Source of the DNA: Sesamum alatum
Lineage: Eukaryota > Streptophyta > Magnoliopsida > Lamiales > Pedaliaceae
DNA length: 64,000 nt
Assembly (NCBI GenBank): GCA_034509735.1
Contig: JACGWO010000005.1
Coordinates: 33,200,479-33,264,478 of the forward strand
Direction: 5' to 3'
Below the pieces are notes generated by a model that did not search any database, was not told the DNA's origin, and saw only the letters and a list, made by a program, of their open reading frames with translations. The first letter of the stretch is position 1. Every line of letters begins with the position of its first letter. The translations under genes were made by a program, and so were the position numbers. Positions 49,105 to 60,200 of the stretch are shown here, piece by piece.

Positions 49105-49652
49105 GCTCCACACAAACTTGTTCGGTCAATATAAAATCGGTAAATCTGAGGAGAAAGAGAATCAGTTTCACATAGTCAATTAACCAAATATATGCATGGA
49201 TACTAGTCAATAGATTAAATGTAATTACAATAGACTAAACTTGAAATTGAACCCCAATTAATCCATTCACTCATACAAAGGAAAAACCCTACTAATATTT
49301 GTGAACATACAAAAAATTAGAACAGAGAGCAAGTCTATTTACATGTGAATAACAAAGAAAAAACCTATTTTTCTTTTTCAACAAATTATTATAGATGCTT
49401 AAACGTGCTTACCTGATGCAATTTCTGAATGATTCTTAAGCAATTATCAGCCCCACTTTGAAAATAAAACTGGCAGAGACGTATGGAAGAAGAAACAGAG
49501 ACTTTGGTGTGGAAGATTCTGAGGGAGATTGCAACGATGTCCCAGCGGGAAAGTTTATGATCTTTCAACTTCCATATTAGTTTTATTTTAATTACCAAAT
49601 GTCTATTATACCCTAAAACATTGACGGAAGTTTAGACGGACAGTAGATGGCG

Positions 49653-49776
49653 CTGTTAGTTGGGTACCAAAGTAAGAATTTTGACAAAACTCATGTATCA
49701 AGTATGTCATTTGTAAAAACTCGGGTATTGAATTGAGATTAAAGATCAAACTCGGGTATCAAAATGATTTTTACTC
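49653..49776 (-). repeat. Right TIR of the MULE, 124 bp
   Basis: Inverted partner of 45106-45229. The transposase reads away from this end, starting about 550 bp inside it, so this side probably holds its promoter. Confidence 0.9.
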
Positions 49777-49786
49777 GATAAATAAG

Positions 49787-51066
49787 TGTGTGTTAGAGAT
49801 ATAGTGTATGTTTGTATTTGTTTTTGGAGTTAATTTTAAATAGTGTAAAAATATATATTGTATGTATTATGTTATATATTGGGAGACAAAAAACACTGTT
49901 CATTGTCAAATCATGTTTCTTTTATATATTTTTATATATGTATATAGTAATATTTATTTTTTTTATATGTATTGTGTTGTATATTAGGTGACAAAAAATA
50001 CTATTCATTGTCAAATCATGTTTCTTTTATATATTTTTATAAATGTATATATATATAATAATAATTGTTTATTTGTAGGTGGATGTATGTATATATGAGA
50101 GAACGTGCCAAAACACCTAGTAAAGGTGTTTTGAGTAATATTATGTTTGGTTTTGTTTTCTCAGTGTCTCAAAAATAGGGGGGAAATGAAACCAAACAAA
50201 GGGACTGTGTCTGAAACTTCATATAAACTTGTATAATACACTGTGACTTAACGTGGGTAGTTTTTGTAATGTTGTCTGATGCACTTGGACTCATTCTCAC
50301 TGAAACTTCTTGGACACACACTCACCTAAAAGTTTCAGAAATTTGGACCCATCTTTAGGCTTTCTTTGCAGCTACTGATGATTACTGACTGAAGATCATT
50401 AAACTAAACTGCAACTAGCAATGAGGAATATTTTCAAATGTGATTATTCTACTTCTAAGAGCAGATGCTCAGACCTCAAATTACTACTGTGTTTATGTTA
50501 TGGGGATCATGTGATGTAAGATCACGACGATACAGGTAGATCTGAAGCCGGCTCAGCAACGATCCCTTTTGTCATATTACACTATACTTAGTGTCCGTTT
50601 TCATCGAAACTGGTCTAAATATTCCTCATGTAAATTGGACCAAAACCATTCAATCTAATCCCTGTCAAAAACTAGGTAGTTAGATCTCTGTCTTGTTATA
50701 ATCAAGAATTTGGAGTTTTTAATACACACACACATCAATTATTTAACGTGTCGTAGATATATTCTCCAATCATCGAATCGTATCAACGAGCATATATAGT
50801 ATTATTACTAGAGACAGAGAGGGAGGATTCTGAGCTGGTAAGTATGATAGCCATGTGTTTGGGAGGATAGAGCAGCATCTCCACCTTTAGGCAAAAAACC
50901 AACTTAGTACTTGAACCATTTTCTCCTCTATTAGGCCTCATGAATGCAATGTATTGGAGTATAATATGATGTTAGCCATGTGTTGTAGGAATCCAGACCT
51001 GTCAGATAACTAGTCTATTTCTGAGGCGATACGGCGAAAGGGATTCTCCATGTGCCTTCCCATTCT
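49787..51066. other. AT-rich intergenic DNA
   Basis: No gene is seen. A direct duplication lies at 49871-50050. The right end carries the promoter of the 51107 gene. Confidence 0.5.
49871..50050. repeat. Tandem direct duplication, period about 105 bp
   Basis: The segment from 49871 (GTTATATATTGGGAGACAAA) recurs from 49976 (GTTGTATATTAGGTGACAAA). Both contain the block TTCATTGTCAAATCATGTTT and then an AT-rich run. Similarity holds for about 75 bases with a few mismatches. Confidence 0.8.
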
Positions 51067-51067
51067 C

Positions 51068-51074
51068 TATATAA
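51068..51074 (+). promoter_or_regulatory. TATA box for the 51107 gene
   Basis: CTCTATATAATCTC contains TATATAA, only 33 bases before the first ATG at 51107. Transcription would start near 51100, which leaves almost no leader before that ATG. Confidence 0.55.
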
Positions 51075-51106
51075 TCTCTCTGCACGTCAGTATTCTTTAA
51101 GTTTCC

Positions 51107-51469
51107 ATGCTCATTCAGCGTATGATGTTGCAGACGGAGTTTCAAGAGTTGGGTTGGAGAGGCAGGTACGAGAGGCTCTGTGAGGAGAGGACGGTGATCA
51201 GGACGAGACGGTTCTTGATCATGAGGAGAGTGGACGGGAGAATTAAAGGCGTGAAGCTGTCGCGTGCTAGGAAGTTGAATTGGAAGCCGTTTTCGATCAT
51301 GTTTGTGTTGTCAAGGAAGATTGCTGGTTTTGTGAAGAGAATGAAGATGGATGATGCTTGTCCTGCCATTATCTTCTCCTGTCAGTGGGGTCTTCCTGTC
51401 ATTTCTCATTCATCTGTCAACACAAGAAAGACTCCCATCTCTTCTTACAGGGGTTTGACATGGTTTTAG
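51107..51469 (+). CDS. Small basic plant protein of unknown function, intronless
   Basis: One exon encodes 120 aa if the first ATG (51107) is used, or 115/114 aa from the paired ATGs at 51122/51125. The TATA box position favours the later starts. Motifs: RGRYERLCEERTVIRTRRFL, IMRRVDGRIKGVKLSRARKL, FVKRMKMDDACPAIIFSCQW and GLPVISHSS. I recall the block MKMDD-CPAIIFS-QWGLPV as conserved in plant proteins with no known role. It is basic in the first two-thirds, with no signal peptide and no clear membrane helix. The next gene (51811-52098) is convergent and also small. Confidence 0.75.
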   Translation: MLIQRMMLQTEFQELGWRGRYERLCEERTVIRTRRFLIMRRVDGRIKGVKLSRARKLNWKPFSIMFVLSRKIAGFVKRMKMDDACPAIIFSCQWGLPVISHSSVNTRKTPISSYRGLTWF

Positions 51470-51810
51470 TACTCTCAATCTTGTACAACAACTCTTGTTC
51501 AGTTCAAATATCAATGTTTTTTAACTCCTTGTTTGGATATGAAACTATATTTGTAGTACTCGAACATCAGATCATCAGTAACCTGTAAGAAATCGAATGC
51601 AGCCCAGAATTTAAACGCTCCGGTGCCTTGCAAATGCAACTTCATCAACAAAAATTAGCTTATGACCTTTAATATTTCCCAGTTTGTGATTCATATGATT
51701 GATCTTGACATACACAAAACTTTCAATTCTCATCTAAAACTCCATACAGAATCACATTTATTCACAAAGAACTGAAAATTCACTTCAAATATATACAAAT
51801 CAAGATCTGA
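51470..51810. other. Convergent spacer
   Basis: 3' ends of two convergent small genes. Nothing else is visible. Confidence 0.55.
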
Positions 51811-52098
51811 TTAGTATGTGGGAAGTCCACTGAGCCCACCTTTGGATGCAAATCCAGCCATGAATATCACATAAGACTCTTTGAGGCTCAACTGAGAGAT
51901 GAAAAGCTTCCCCATCTTCACCTTCTTTGAAATGCTCCTACGCATCGTTACATCCCCGTTTTCATCAGGTTCTTCAATGATCGTCTCAAGCTTCATCTTA
52001 AGTATTTCTTCAACGTCCATTCTTGATTCAGGTCTGATCAAACTCTTCTTCTTCCTGCACGGCCCCGCCCACCACATTTTCCGACACCCTTTTCTCAT
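51811..52098 (-). CDS. Small plant protein of unknown function, 95 aa
   Basis: A single exon runs from ATG at 52098 to TGA at 51811. It starts MRKGCRKMWWAGPCRKKKSL, then a mixed-charge helix (RMDVEEILKMKLETIIEEPD), then RRSISKKVKMGKLFISQLSL and a C-terminal hydrophobic KESYVIFMAGFASKGGLSGL segment. No domain is known to me. The even codon quality and absence of stops, together with a sense that similar short plant proteins exist, support it as real, but less strongly than the larger genes. Confidence 0.6.
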   Translation of the reverse strand: MRKGCRKMWWAGPCRKKKSLIRPESRMDVEEILKMKLETIIEEPDENGDVTMRRSISKKVKMGKLFISQLSLKESYVIFMAGFASKGGLSGLPTY

Positions 52099-52517
52099 TC
52101 TATGTTGTCTGAAGATCGTTGAAACGAATAACCCTTCGATGCAATTGGCAGTGTGCTAAAACTGGAGTTGTGCAAGAATTTTGATCACTTTCTGTGTATG
52201 TATGGTGGGGAGTAGTTCTTAAAGGCTTATGCTTTTGCTCTTTACAACTTGACTTGATCATCACAAGCTTTTCTTTAACATTTTTGCTCATAAACAAAGG
52301 TTTAATTTCAACTATATTATGCAACTACTGGTTTCTTGGATAAGATGAACTCATTAAAAGTCTTCTCTTTTTTTGGTAGGTATGTGCTCTTTTTCATTAT
52401 AGGAATCTTCCATTTTATTTCCCTCCATAATTTCAAGTAATCATGCAGCACATTAAAGTATGTACTTGTAGATGTTGGGAATTGATTTTAGTTAGATTGT
52501 GAACATGCTGCAAAATA

Positions 52518-53030
52518 GGGATAATTATGCTTCTTCCTTGAGATTCGGCGTAATTATACGCTAAATCTTTTAGAATTTTAAAAATTACATCTATTGCTCC
52601 TGAAATTTGTTTCTGTTTAATAAATAGAATCATTTATTAGTAAAAGTCCATCGAATATGCTGATATTAGCAAAAAAAAATTAAATTAAAAGCTATATTTA
52701 CTTCCAATGACTTATTACGGGTCGAACATTTCTTTTTCTGACCAAACTACCCGTATATATCTCCACATGCTAATGCATGTACATGTAAGGAGGTTTATAT
52801 TCACTTTTATAAGGGGAGTTTGTTCCAAAAGAATTTTGTTTGACTTGTAATAAGTTAATAATAAGTTGAATATGGATTTTAATTTAATTTTCGTCAAATA
52901 TCATTAAATTTGGTGAATTTTGACTAACGGATGGATCTATTTGTTAGACGAAAATAAATGTAATTTCTAAAATCACATGGGGTGTACGTATAATTGCACC
53001 AAACATCAAGGAGTGCAGTATAATTATCCC
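52518..53030. mobile_element. 0.5 kb TIR element with near-perfect 9-bp duplication
   Basis: It starts GGGATAATTATGCTTC and ends with the complement (GCAGTATAATTATCCC). The flanking 9-mers are TGCAAAATA (52509-52517) and TTCAAAATA (53031-53039). It is non-coding. The GGGATAATTAT end resembles that of the outer element at 12890. Confidence 0.75.
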
Positions 53031-53111
53031 TTCAAAATATGAAAGGCTAGTTAATTGCAAGATACAAACTTTATGTGATTCTCGTAGATTTCTCTTATGT
53101 TCATATCCGCT

Positions 53112-53420
53112 CACTACAAAAAAATATAATATTTAACTATGGCTAATTGCCATGGTTAATACTAAATAACCATAGCGAATAGTCATTGACCACGGACAAG
53201 CAACGGTTATCGGTTGTGGTGTTGCGAGGGTGGTTAAACATTTGTCATGGCTAAAAGCCATAGCGAATGTTTTTACCACGGTTAAAAGCCATGACGAATA
53301 AGTTTTTCATGGTGGAAAAGCTAATTTTTGCATCGATTTTTATTTAACCGTAATTAAAAATAGTTATTTACCATAATTTTTTAACTATGATCATTAAAAA
53401 TGTAGCTAATAAGAATCTAC
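53112..53420 (+). mobile_element. CACTA-like transposon end with subterminal repeats
   Basis: It begins CACTACAAAAAAAT, the classic CACTA terminus, and is followed by many short direct and inverted repeats of the type AACTATGGCTAATTGCCATGG and AGCCATAGCGAAT. The opposite end (TTTGTAGTG) is not found, so it is a truncated or decayed non-autonomous copy. Confidence 0.55.
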
Positions 53421-54007
53421 CCGTCAACTATTTATACTAGAGCGCCTATAAAGTATTGTCAAATTACAACCGCTCCACATTCCCACAGTAAATCCATAAC
53501 CAAAAAGCACAGTTTGATTTGAATTTATGATTTATGTTGTCATAATTTGTTTGTTTTTTCTTCTTTAACAAACTGAAGTATTTTAATATGATGGGGATAA
53601 GATTATAAATGCAATAATGTCCAATAATTAAGTGAATAAACAATGGGAATAGAGCCTCTACTTAAATACTAAATTCTATGAATAATTAAATAAATCATCT
53701 GAAAATATCCAGGACTGCTACTGAGGCTTTGCTGTTTAAATATTAGAGACATGTATATATTTTTGAAAATAATACTTGCAAGTTTTGCTAATAGTCCATC
53801 ATTAGGCCTATAATTTGTACAAAAAGACTCAATTTTCAAAAATTTCATCTTATGTAATTGCAATTTATCCCTATGTGAAAATACTAATAGATAAAAATCC
53901 TCGTAAAAAGTCGACTGAATTTTCTATTTTAATTCATGTTGCATTTTTACTTCAATTAATAATATATATAAGTCAAATATATAAAATCTTTTCTTAAATA
54001 AAATAAA

Positions 54008-54508
54008 GGGTTAATTACACTTAAACTCCATTTGAACAAAATTACACTTTCACTAAAAGAAGTTTCAAAATTACACTTACACTCTCTCCGAAAATTCTTC
54101 GTTTACACCTGACCCCCTTCCATTAGAGTTTGGATGAAAAATATTTACGTTAGCAAAAAGAATTATATAAATTTTTAATTTTTTTTCCTCATTTAACATT
54201 TATATATATATATATATTTTTGTACTAGTAAGGGGATAAATGTAATGTATATATAGAGTGTGAGATTAGCATTATTACATTTTTTCCGTTATATGTACAA
54301 AATTATTACATAGGTATGTTAAATGATGGGTAAAATTAAAAATTTATTTAATTTCTTTTACTAACGTCAGCATTTTTCGTCAAAATCCTAACGAAATGGG
54401 TCAGGTGTAAACGGTGAATCTTTGAAAGGGATGTAAGTGTGATTCCAAAACTTTTTTGGGGGAAAGTGTAATTTCATATATGAGAAGAGGTCTAATTTTA
54501 ATTAACCC
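54008..54508. mobile_element. 0.5 kb foldback TIR element with perfect 9-bp duplication
   Basis: It starts GGGTTAATTACACTTA and ends AATTAACCC. The duplication TAAAATAAA lies at 53999-54007 and 54509-54517. Arms share inverted phrases (GTTTACACCTGACCC versus GGGTCAGGTGTAAAC). Relatives are at 55318-55673 and, as an arm fragment, at 13592-13745. Confidence 0.85.
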
Positions 54509-54744
54509 TAAAATAAATAATATCGTCTTTATACACACGATGTGTATATATTAAATAAAATTGAATATACATCAAAATTTAAAATAGAAAATTAAATCCC
54601 AGCCCTTTTATTGGAAGAGAACCAGTCCAAGTTGCTTAGCTTTATTGGGCTTTGTTTTCTTATGCTTTGGAATCACTTGATGGATCTTCTTAGGTTTGGG
54701 CTTTAATCTGGGCTCAAAATTCATCTCCAGCAAGTGTGCTTCTA

Positions 54745-55002
54745 GGGTAAATTACATTAATACCCCTTGAGATTAGACGAAATTGCACAAACACCCTTAT
54801 TTTTTGTAAAATTACAGCTACACTTTTGGAGGGGTGTTAGTGTAATATTTTCAGATGGTGTTTGTGTAAGTTTTGCTTCTGAATGTGGAGTGTAGTTGTA
54901 ATTACAATTATAATTTTAAGAGGTATATCTATAATTTTTTTAAAAATAGAGAGTGTTTAGTGTATTTTGACCTAACTTCAAGAAATGCCAATGTAATTTA
55001 CC
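54745..55002. mobile_element. 0.26 kb TIR element
   Basis: It starts GGGTAAATTACATTAATACC and ends GCCAATGTAATTTACC, an inverted match. No target duplication is clear. Degenerate relatives are at 32100-32342 and perhaps 62448-62601. Confidence 0.65.
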
Positions 55003-55317
55003 TTATAATTTAAATACTCCGACTTCCACTTTAGTTATATTTTGTTATATAAATTTTGATTCTAGATTTATATTAAATTCGCATCGGCGCTCAATGATTT
55101 GGTGATGGTTTAGAATTTTAGGAACCTCGATAATTAAACCATAAATTAAATCTTTTCTCAAATCTAAGTATACGGAGATCATGCTCAACAAACTCCTAAT
55201 TCCCCTCGATCAGCTCATGTGAATAGAAGGCCACGGAGGTCAAAGAACGTAATCACTCTTAAATCAAACTCAGCTATTTTCACAAAAAATTTATATATGC
55301 GCGATTTATATATATAC

Positions 55318-55673
55318 GGTTAATTACACTTAGACCACTTTTAAAAATATAAAATTATATTAAAATTTTTTAAAATTACACTTACTCCCTTAAAAATTTA
55401 TCCGTTTATACCTAATGCCCTCCGTTAGGATTTGGATGAAAAATATTATACGTCAATAAAAAATTACATAAATTCAATTTTACCCCCTCATTTAATATCT
55501 CTATACTCATAAGGGGGTAAATATCATATATATAAAGTCAAAATAATGTAATTGTAATAATTATTATTTCTAAATTATAGCCATGGAGCAAAGGGGGTGT
55601 AAGTATATTTTTAAAATTTATTTGGGTGAAAGTATAATTTTATACTTTCAAAGGGGTTTAAGTATAATTAACC
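55318..55673. mobile_element. 0.36 kb TIR element, relative of 54008-54508
   Basis: It starts GGTTAATTACACTTAGACC and ends AAGTATAATTAACC. It shares the inner phrases CCGTTTATACCTAATGCCC and GATTTGGATGAAAAATATT-like sequence with the 54008 element. The TA-rich flanks give no clear duplication. Confidence 0.65.
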
Positions 55674-55690
55674 ACATATATATAGGATAT

Positions 55691-56086
55691 AGGATAAATT
55701 ACAATCACCTCCCCTAAAGTTTGACATAATTATAAATACTCCTCATTATTTGAAAAACTACAAGTACTCCATGAGATTTAAAATTTTTAACCAAAGGCCT
55801 GAAATGACCATTTTGCCCTTGAGCTTTTTATTAAAATTGTAGAAAAATTAACCAAGTCAAATTGTATTATTGTTCATCTATGTAAAAAACTTAAGAAACC
55901 TCTCCATGCGCATTGTTTTTTAAGAATTAAATAAAAAATAATTCAGTGCATAAAGGCATTTTAGTCGGTTCATTCAAAAAAATGGATAAAAATAGATTAT
56001 TTGTAGACGATTATAGGATGTATTTATAATTTTTTAAACAACGAAATAATTATGTCAAATATTAGAAAAAATTGGTGTAATTTACC
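55691..56086 (-). mobile_element. 0.4 kb TIR element, family A, close to the phyA promoter
   Basis: It starts AGGATAAATTACAATC and ends GGTGTAATTTACC. The core (CTTAAGAAACCTCTCCATGCGC) runs in the same direction as the 37542 copy and opposite to 12933 and 44417. Flanking 9-mers match only partly. It ends about 400 bp before the likely phyA start site. Confidence 0.7.
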
Positions 56087-56492
56087 TTACATATATATAC
56101 GTATAGATTCCTCTGTTCTAGAAAACAGAATCTGATAGGGGAAGTTTGCTTCCTCGACGAGTGAAGCTGTCGATATATGTATATAGTTTCCTTCACTCTT
56201 ATCCATTATTCGTCTTGTTCCTTCTCCACAATTAGCCGATGGAAAGTAAAAACACAAAGCGAAATTTCCGGTTTTGGAAATAAGTAGGCGCGCACCCTGT
56301 ACTTCCACCATGTGATACGACAAAATCTACAATTATACGGTTCTCACGTACGACGTAATCTCGGGAACTGTGTTTGTTCCTAGGTGGGTATAGCACTACT
56401 ACTACGTAACTGCGGGCCGGCGTCGCTCACTCGTATAGTTTATTCATTTGTTGTGGTGAGAAAATTGTGGGGTGTCAGAGCAAGAGGGGGCG
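56087..56492 (+). promoter_or_regulatory. Probable phytochrome A promoter region
   Basis: This unique, less AT-rich sequence lies between the last TIR element and the leader. It has ACGT-core motifs (CTCACGTACGACGTAA at about 56343-56358, CTACGTAACTG at about 56402) and a weak TATA-like GTATAGTTTA near 56433. The boundaries and start site are inferred. Confidence 0.4.
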
Positions 56493-56681
56493 ATGATTCC
56501 TGTTATTGGCTGCGGAAGAACGAGATGGGGCGGTGACCAAGAATTTAAAAGGTGGGGTGAGGCATTGGGGCTGAGCTTTTCTTGTTGCTGGGATTGCATT
56601 TCAGCGTGCTGTAGCACTGGGATTCACAGTTCCAACATCTTCAACTCTGTTTTGTTTCACTATTTCAAGATCCCTCCTTAG
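56493..56681 (+). other. Upstream open reading frame in the phyA leader, 62 codons
   Basis: ATG at 56493 opens MIPVIGCGRTRW and runs to TAG at 56679-56681. It lies before the likely leader intron (about 56706-57273; donor AAGG|GTCAGT, acceptor GTTCAG ending 57273). If transcription starts upstream of 56493 it could dampen translation of phyA. No similarity is recognised; it may be chance. Confidence 0.35.
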
Positions 56682-57286
56682 AACTTCTTCTTGGTATCTG
56701 CAAGGGTCAGTCTTTGTGCTCTTTTTATTACTTTACGTTGAGAAGAAAAGGGAAAAATCCAATAACTTTGTGTTCCTAGCAATATTTTATTCTTTTTTAT
56801 TATTATTATTGTTGTTTTTTGCTTTCTGAATACAGGGTTTGGTATAATTTGCTAATTCTTGGATATATGCGTATATATTGAGGTTGATGATAGATGCTGA
56901 GTTGAAGTTTGATTGATGAGTATAGGAAGTTTCATGTTCTGGAAATTCAAAGCCTTTTTGTTATTTCAGTTGGCTATGCATAGGAGTTGGTTTTAGTCTT
57001 TCTTACCCTTTTGAAGTGAAAAGCTAGACCAGAGTTGATGGGATTCTGATGTGTCGTATACTGCTTTTAGGAAAATCAGATTTCTGGTGTTATGGGCTGT
57101 GTATTCCTTCTACAAGTTCGAATTTCTAATGATCCCGATGAGAGTGACTGCCATAATTGATCTTTCTATTACTGGTGCTTGATTGTTTGTGCATGATATT
57201 AGACATGGTGGTTCTTGTGGCATAATTTTTAACTACCTGATTAAATTTCCTGTTTTTGCTCTCACTTGTTCAGATTTGTGGTAGAA

Positions 57287-60200
57287 ATGTTGTCTTCACA
57301 ACCTGGTAACTCTTCTGCGAATTCCTCGAAATCAGGACATAGTGCTAGGGTAATTGCACAGACGTCCGTAGATGCAAAGCTCCAGGAAAAATTCGAGGAA
57401 TCAGGTAGTTCATTTGACTACTCTAGCTCAGTCCGCATGACAAGTGTTTCCTGTGAAGAGCAGAGACCTCGTTTGAGTAATGCTACTACTGCTTACCTCC
57501 ATCAGATACAGAAAGGCAAGCTAATCCAACCATTCGGGTGTTTGTTGGCCCTGGATGAGAAAACGTTCCGGGTGATTGCCTATAGTGAGAATGCTCCTGA
57601 AATGCTTACAATGGTTAATCATGCTGTTCCAAGTGTTGATAACATCTCAGTTCTTGATTTTGGATCCGATATCAGAACTATCTTTACTGCTCCCAGTGCT
57701 GCAGCATTACAGAAGGCTTTAGGATTTGGTGAGGTTTCTTTGTTAAATCCCATCTTGGTTCACTGTAGAACTACTAGAAAGCCTGTTTATGCTATAGTCC
57801 ATAGAGTCACGGGTAGTTTAATCATTGACTTTGAGCCTGTCAGACCCCAGGAGGTCCCTATGACTTCATCTGGGGCCTTACAGTCTTATAAGCTTGCAGC
57901 CAAAGCGATTAACCGCTTGCAGTCATTACCTAGTGGGAGCATACAAAGGCTCTGTGATACAATGGTACGAGAAGTTTTTGAACTCACTGGTTATGACAGG
58001 GTGATGACGTATAAATTCCATGACGATGATCATGGAGAGGTGATTGCTGAGGTCACAAAGCCTGGCCTCGAGCCTTATCTGGGATTGCATTATCCGGCCA
58101 CGGATCTCCCGCAGGCTTCTCGTTTTTTATTTATGAAAAACAAGGTCAGGATGATCTGTGACTGCAGAGCTAATCATGTGAAAGTTATCCAAGATGAGAA
58201 ACTCCCTTTTGATCTTACGTTATGCGGATCAACACTCAGAGCCCCACACAGTTGCCATTCACAATACATGCAAAACATGAATTCAATTGCATCATTGGTG
58301 ATGTCCGTTTCAGTGAATGGAGCTGAAGATGACTCTGATTCTTCACGGCCGGAAAAGAGAAAAAAGCTTTGGGGATTAGTGGTTTGCCATAACACAACTC
58401 CAAGATTCGTCCCCTTCCCTCTCCGATATGCATGCGAATTTCTTGCCCAGGTGTTTGCCATCCATGTCAACAAGGAACTAGAATTGGAAAATCAGATGCT
58501 CGAGAAGAACATTCTGCGGACTCAGACCCTCTTGTTTGATATGCTGTTGAGAGATGCACCTTTAGGTATTGTGTCCCAAAGCCCCAATGTGATGGATCTT
58601 GTGAAATGTGATGGAGCTGCTCTAGTATACAAGAATAAAAAATATAAGTTGGGATTGACTCCAACTGACTTTCAGATTCGTGACATAGTTTCATGGCTTG
58701 AGGAATATCACGGGGATTCCACTGGTTTGACTACAGATAGCTTACACGATGCCGGTTTTCCTGGGGCTCATGCCCTTGGTGATGCTGTCTGTGGCCTCGC
58801 AGCAGTTAAAATAACTGATAAGGACTGGCTATTCTGGTTTAGGTCACACGCTGCTGCAGAGATTCATTGGGGTGGAGCAAAACACATGCCAGGGGAAAAG
58901 GATGATGGTAGGAAGATGCATCCAAGGTCTTCATTCCAAGCATTCTTAGAAGTTGTCAAGACACGGAGTTTACCTTGGAAGGACTATGAGATGGATGCCA
59001 TCCACTCTTTGCAACTTATTCTAAGAAATGCATTTAAAGAGGCTGAGGCTAAGAATTTAGACACCAAGGAAATTCATCAAAAGTTTAATGATCTGAGAAT
59101 TGATGGAGTCCAGGAGCTTGAAGCAGTGACATATGAGATGGTCCGCCTGATTGAAACTGCCTCTGTGCCTATCTTGGCAGTTGATGCGGGGGGGCTTGTG
59201 AATGGTTGGAATAAAAGAATTGCTGATTTAACTGGTCTTCCTGTTGATGAAGCAGTTGGTAGGCATCTTCTCAGTCTTGTCGAAGATTCTTCTGCTGATA
59301 AAGTGAGTGCCATGTTGGAATTGGCACTTGAAGGTATATTTCGAAATGGAATGAGAGCTACAACGCTTGCATGAAAGAGTATATGGATGCATGAGGCACG
59401 ATAGAAAAGGAGTTTGTACCTTTCTTTTCTTTTCCCCCCTCCCTCTAGCCTTCACAAATATAGACCTTCTCTCTGCTAACTGTTTTTCCTAATTAATCTT
59501 TTTATCAGGGAAAGAAGAAAGAAATATACAGTTCGAGATTAAGACATATGGATCAAGGAGTGAGGCTGGTCCAATCAGCTTAGTTGTAAATGCTTGTGCA
59601 AGCAGAGATATCAGAGACAATGTCTTGGGAGTATGTCTCATAGCTCAAGATATAACGGTCCAGAAGAGTGTGATGGACAAGTTCACAAGAATCGAAGGAG
59701 AATATAGAGCCATCGTACAAAATCCTAACCCATTGATCCCACCTATATTTGGCACAGATGAGTTTGGTTGGTGTTCTGAGTGGAACACAGCTATGACAAA
59801 ACTATCAGGATGGGATCGACAGGACGTGATCAATAAAATGCTTATTGGTGAAGTCTTTGGTACACATGCAGCTTGTTGCCGTCTCAAGAGTGACGAGGCT
59901 TTTGTGAACCTTGGTGTTGTGCTCAACAATGCCGTGACTGGTCAAGATTCTGAAAAGATACCATTTGGTTTTCTCTCGAGAAGCGGGAAGTATGTGGATT
60001 GCCTACTTTCTGTGAGCAAAAAGTTGGATGGAGATGGCATGGTAAAGGGAGTCTTCTGCTTCTTGCAGCTGGCAAGTCATGATCTCCAACAAGCACTTTA
60101 CTTCCAAAGACTGTCAGAGCAAACTGCTATGAAGAGATCGCGAGTCTTAGCTTATTTGGCAAAAGAGGTCAGGAATCCTCTTTCTGGGATTATTTTCACT

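Larger units (their letters stand above)
45106..49776 (-). mobile_element. 4.67 kb Mutator-like element (MULE) with transposase remnant
   Basis: The two ends are 124-bp terminal inverted repeats without indels and only seven mismatches by my count (45106-45229 and 49653-49776; both start GAGTAAAAATCATTTT read from outside). They are flanked by a perfect 10-bp target duplication, GATAAATAAG (45096-45105, 49777-49786). Inside are a minus-strand MuDR-type transposase (46709-49104) and, to its left, a retroposed mRNA fragment (45524-46089). Between 46104 and 46708 no coding sequence is seen. The intact duplication and similar TIRs suggest a fairly recent insertion. Confidence 0.95.

Noticed and set aside
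57266..57286. N-terminal extension of the phyA frame
   Set aside because: The extra seven codons start at a non-ATG codon and lie partly in the leader intron. The true ATG at 57287 follows a good splice acceptor.
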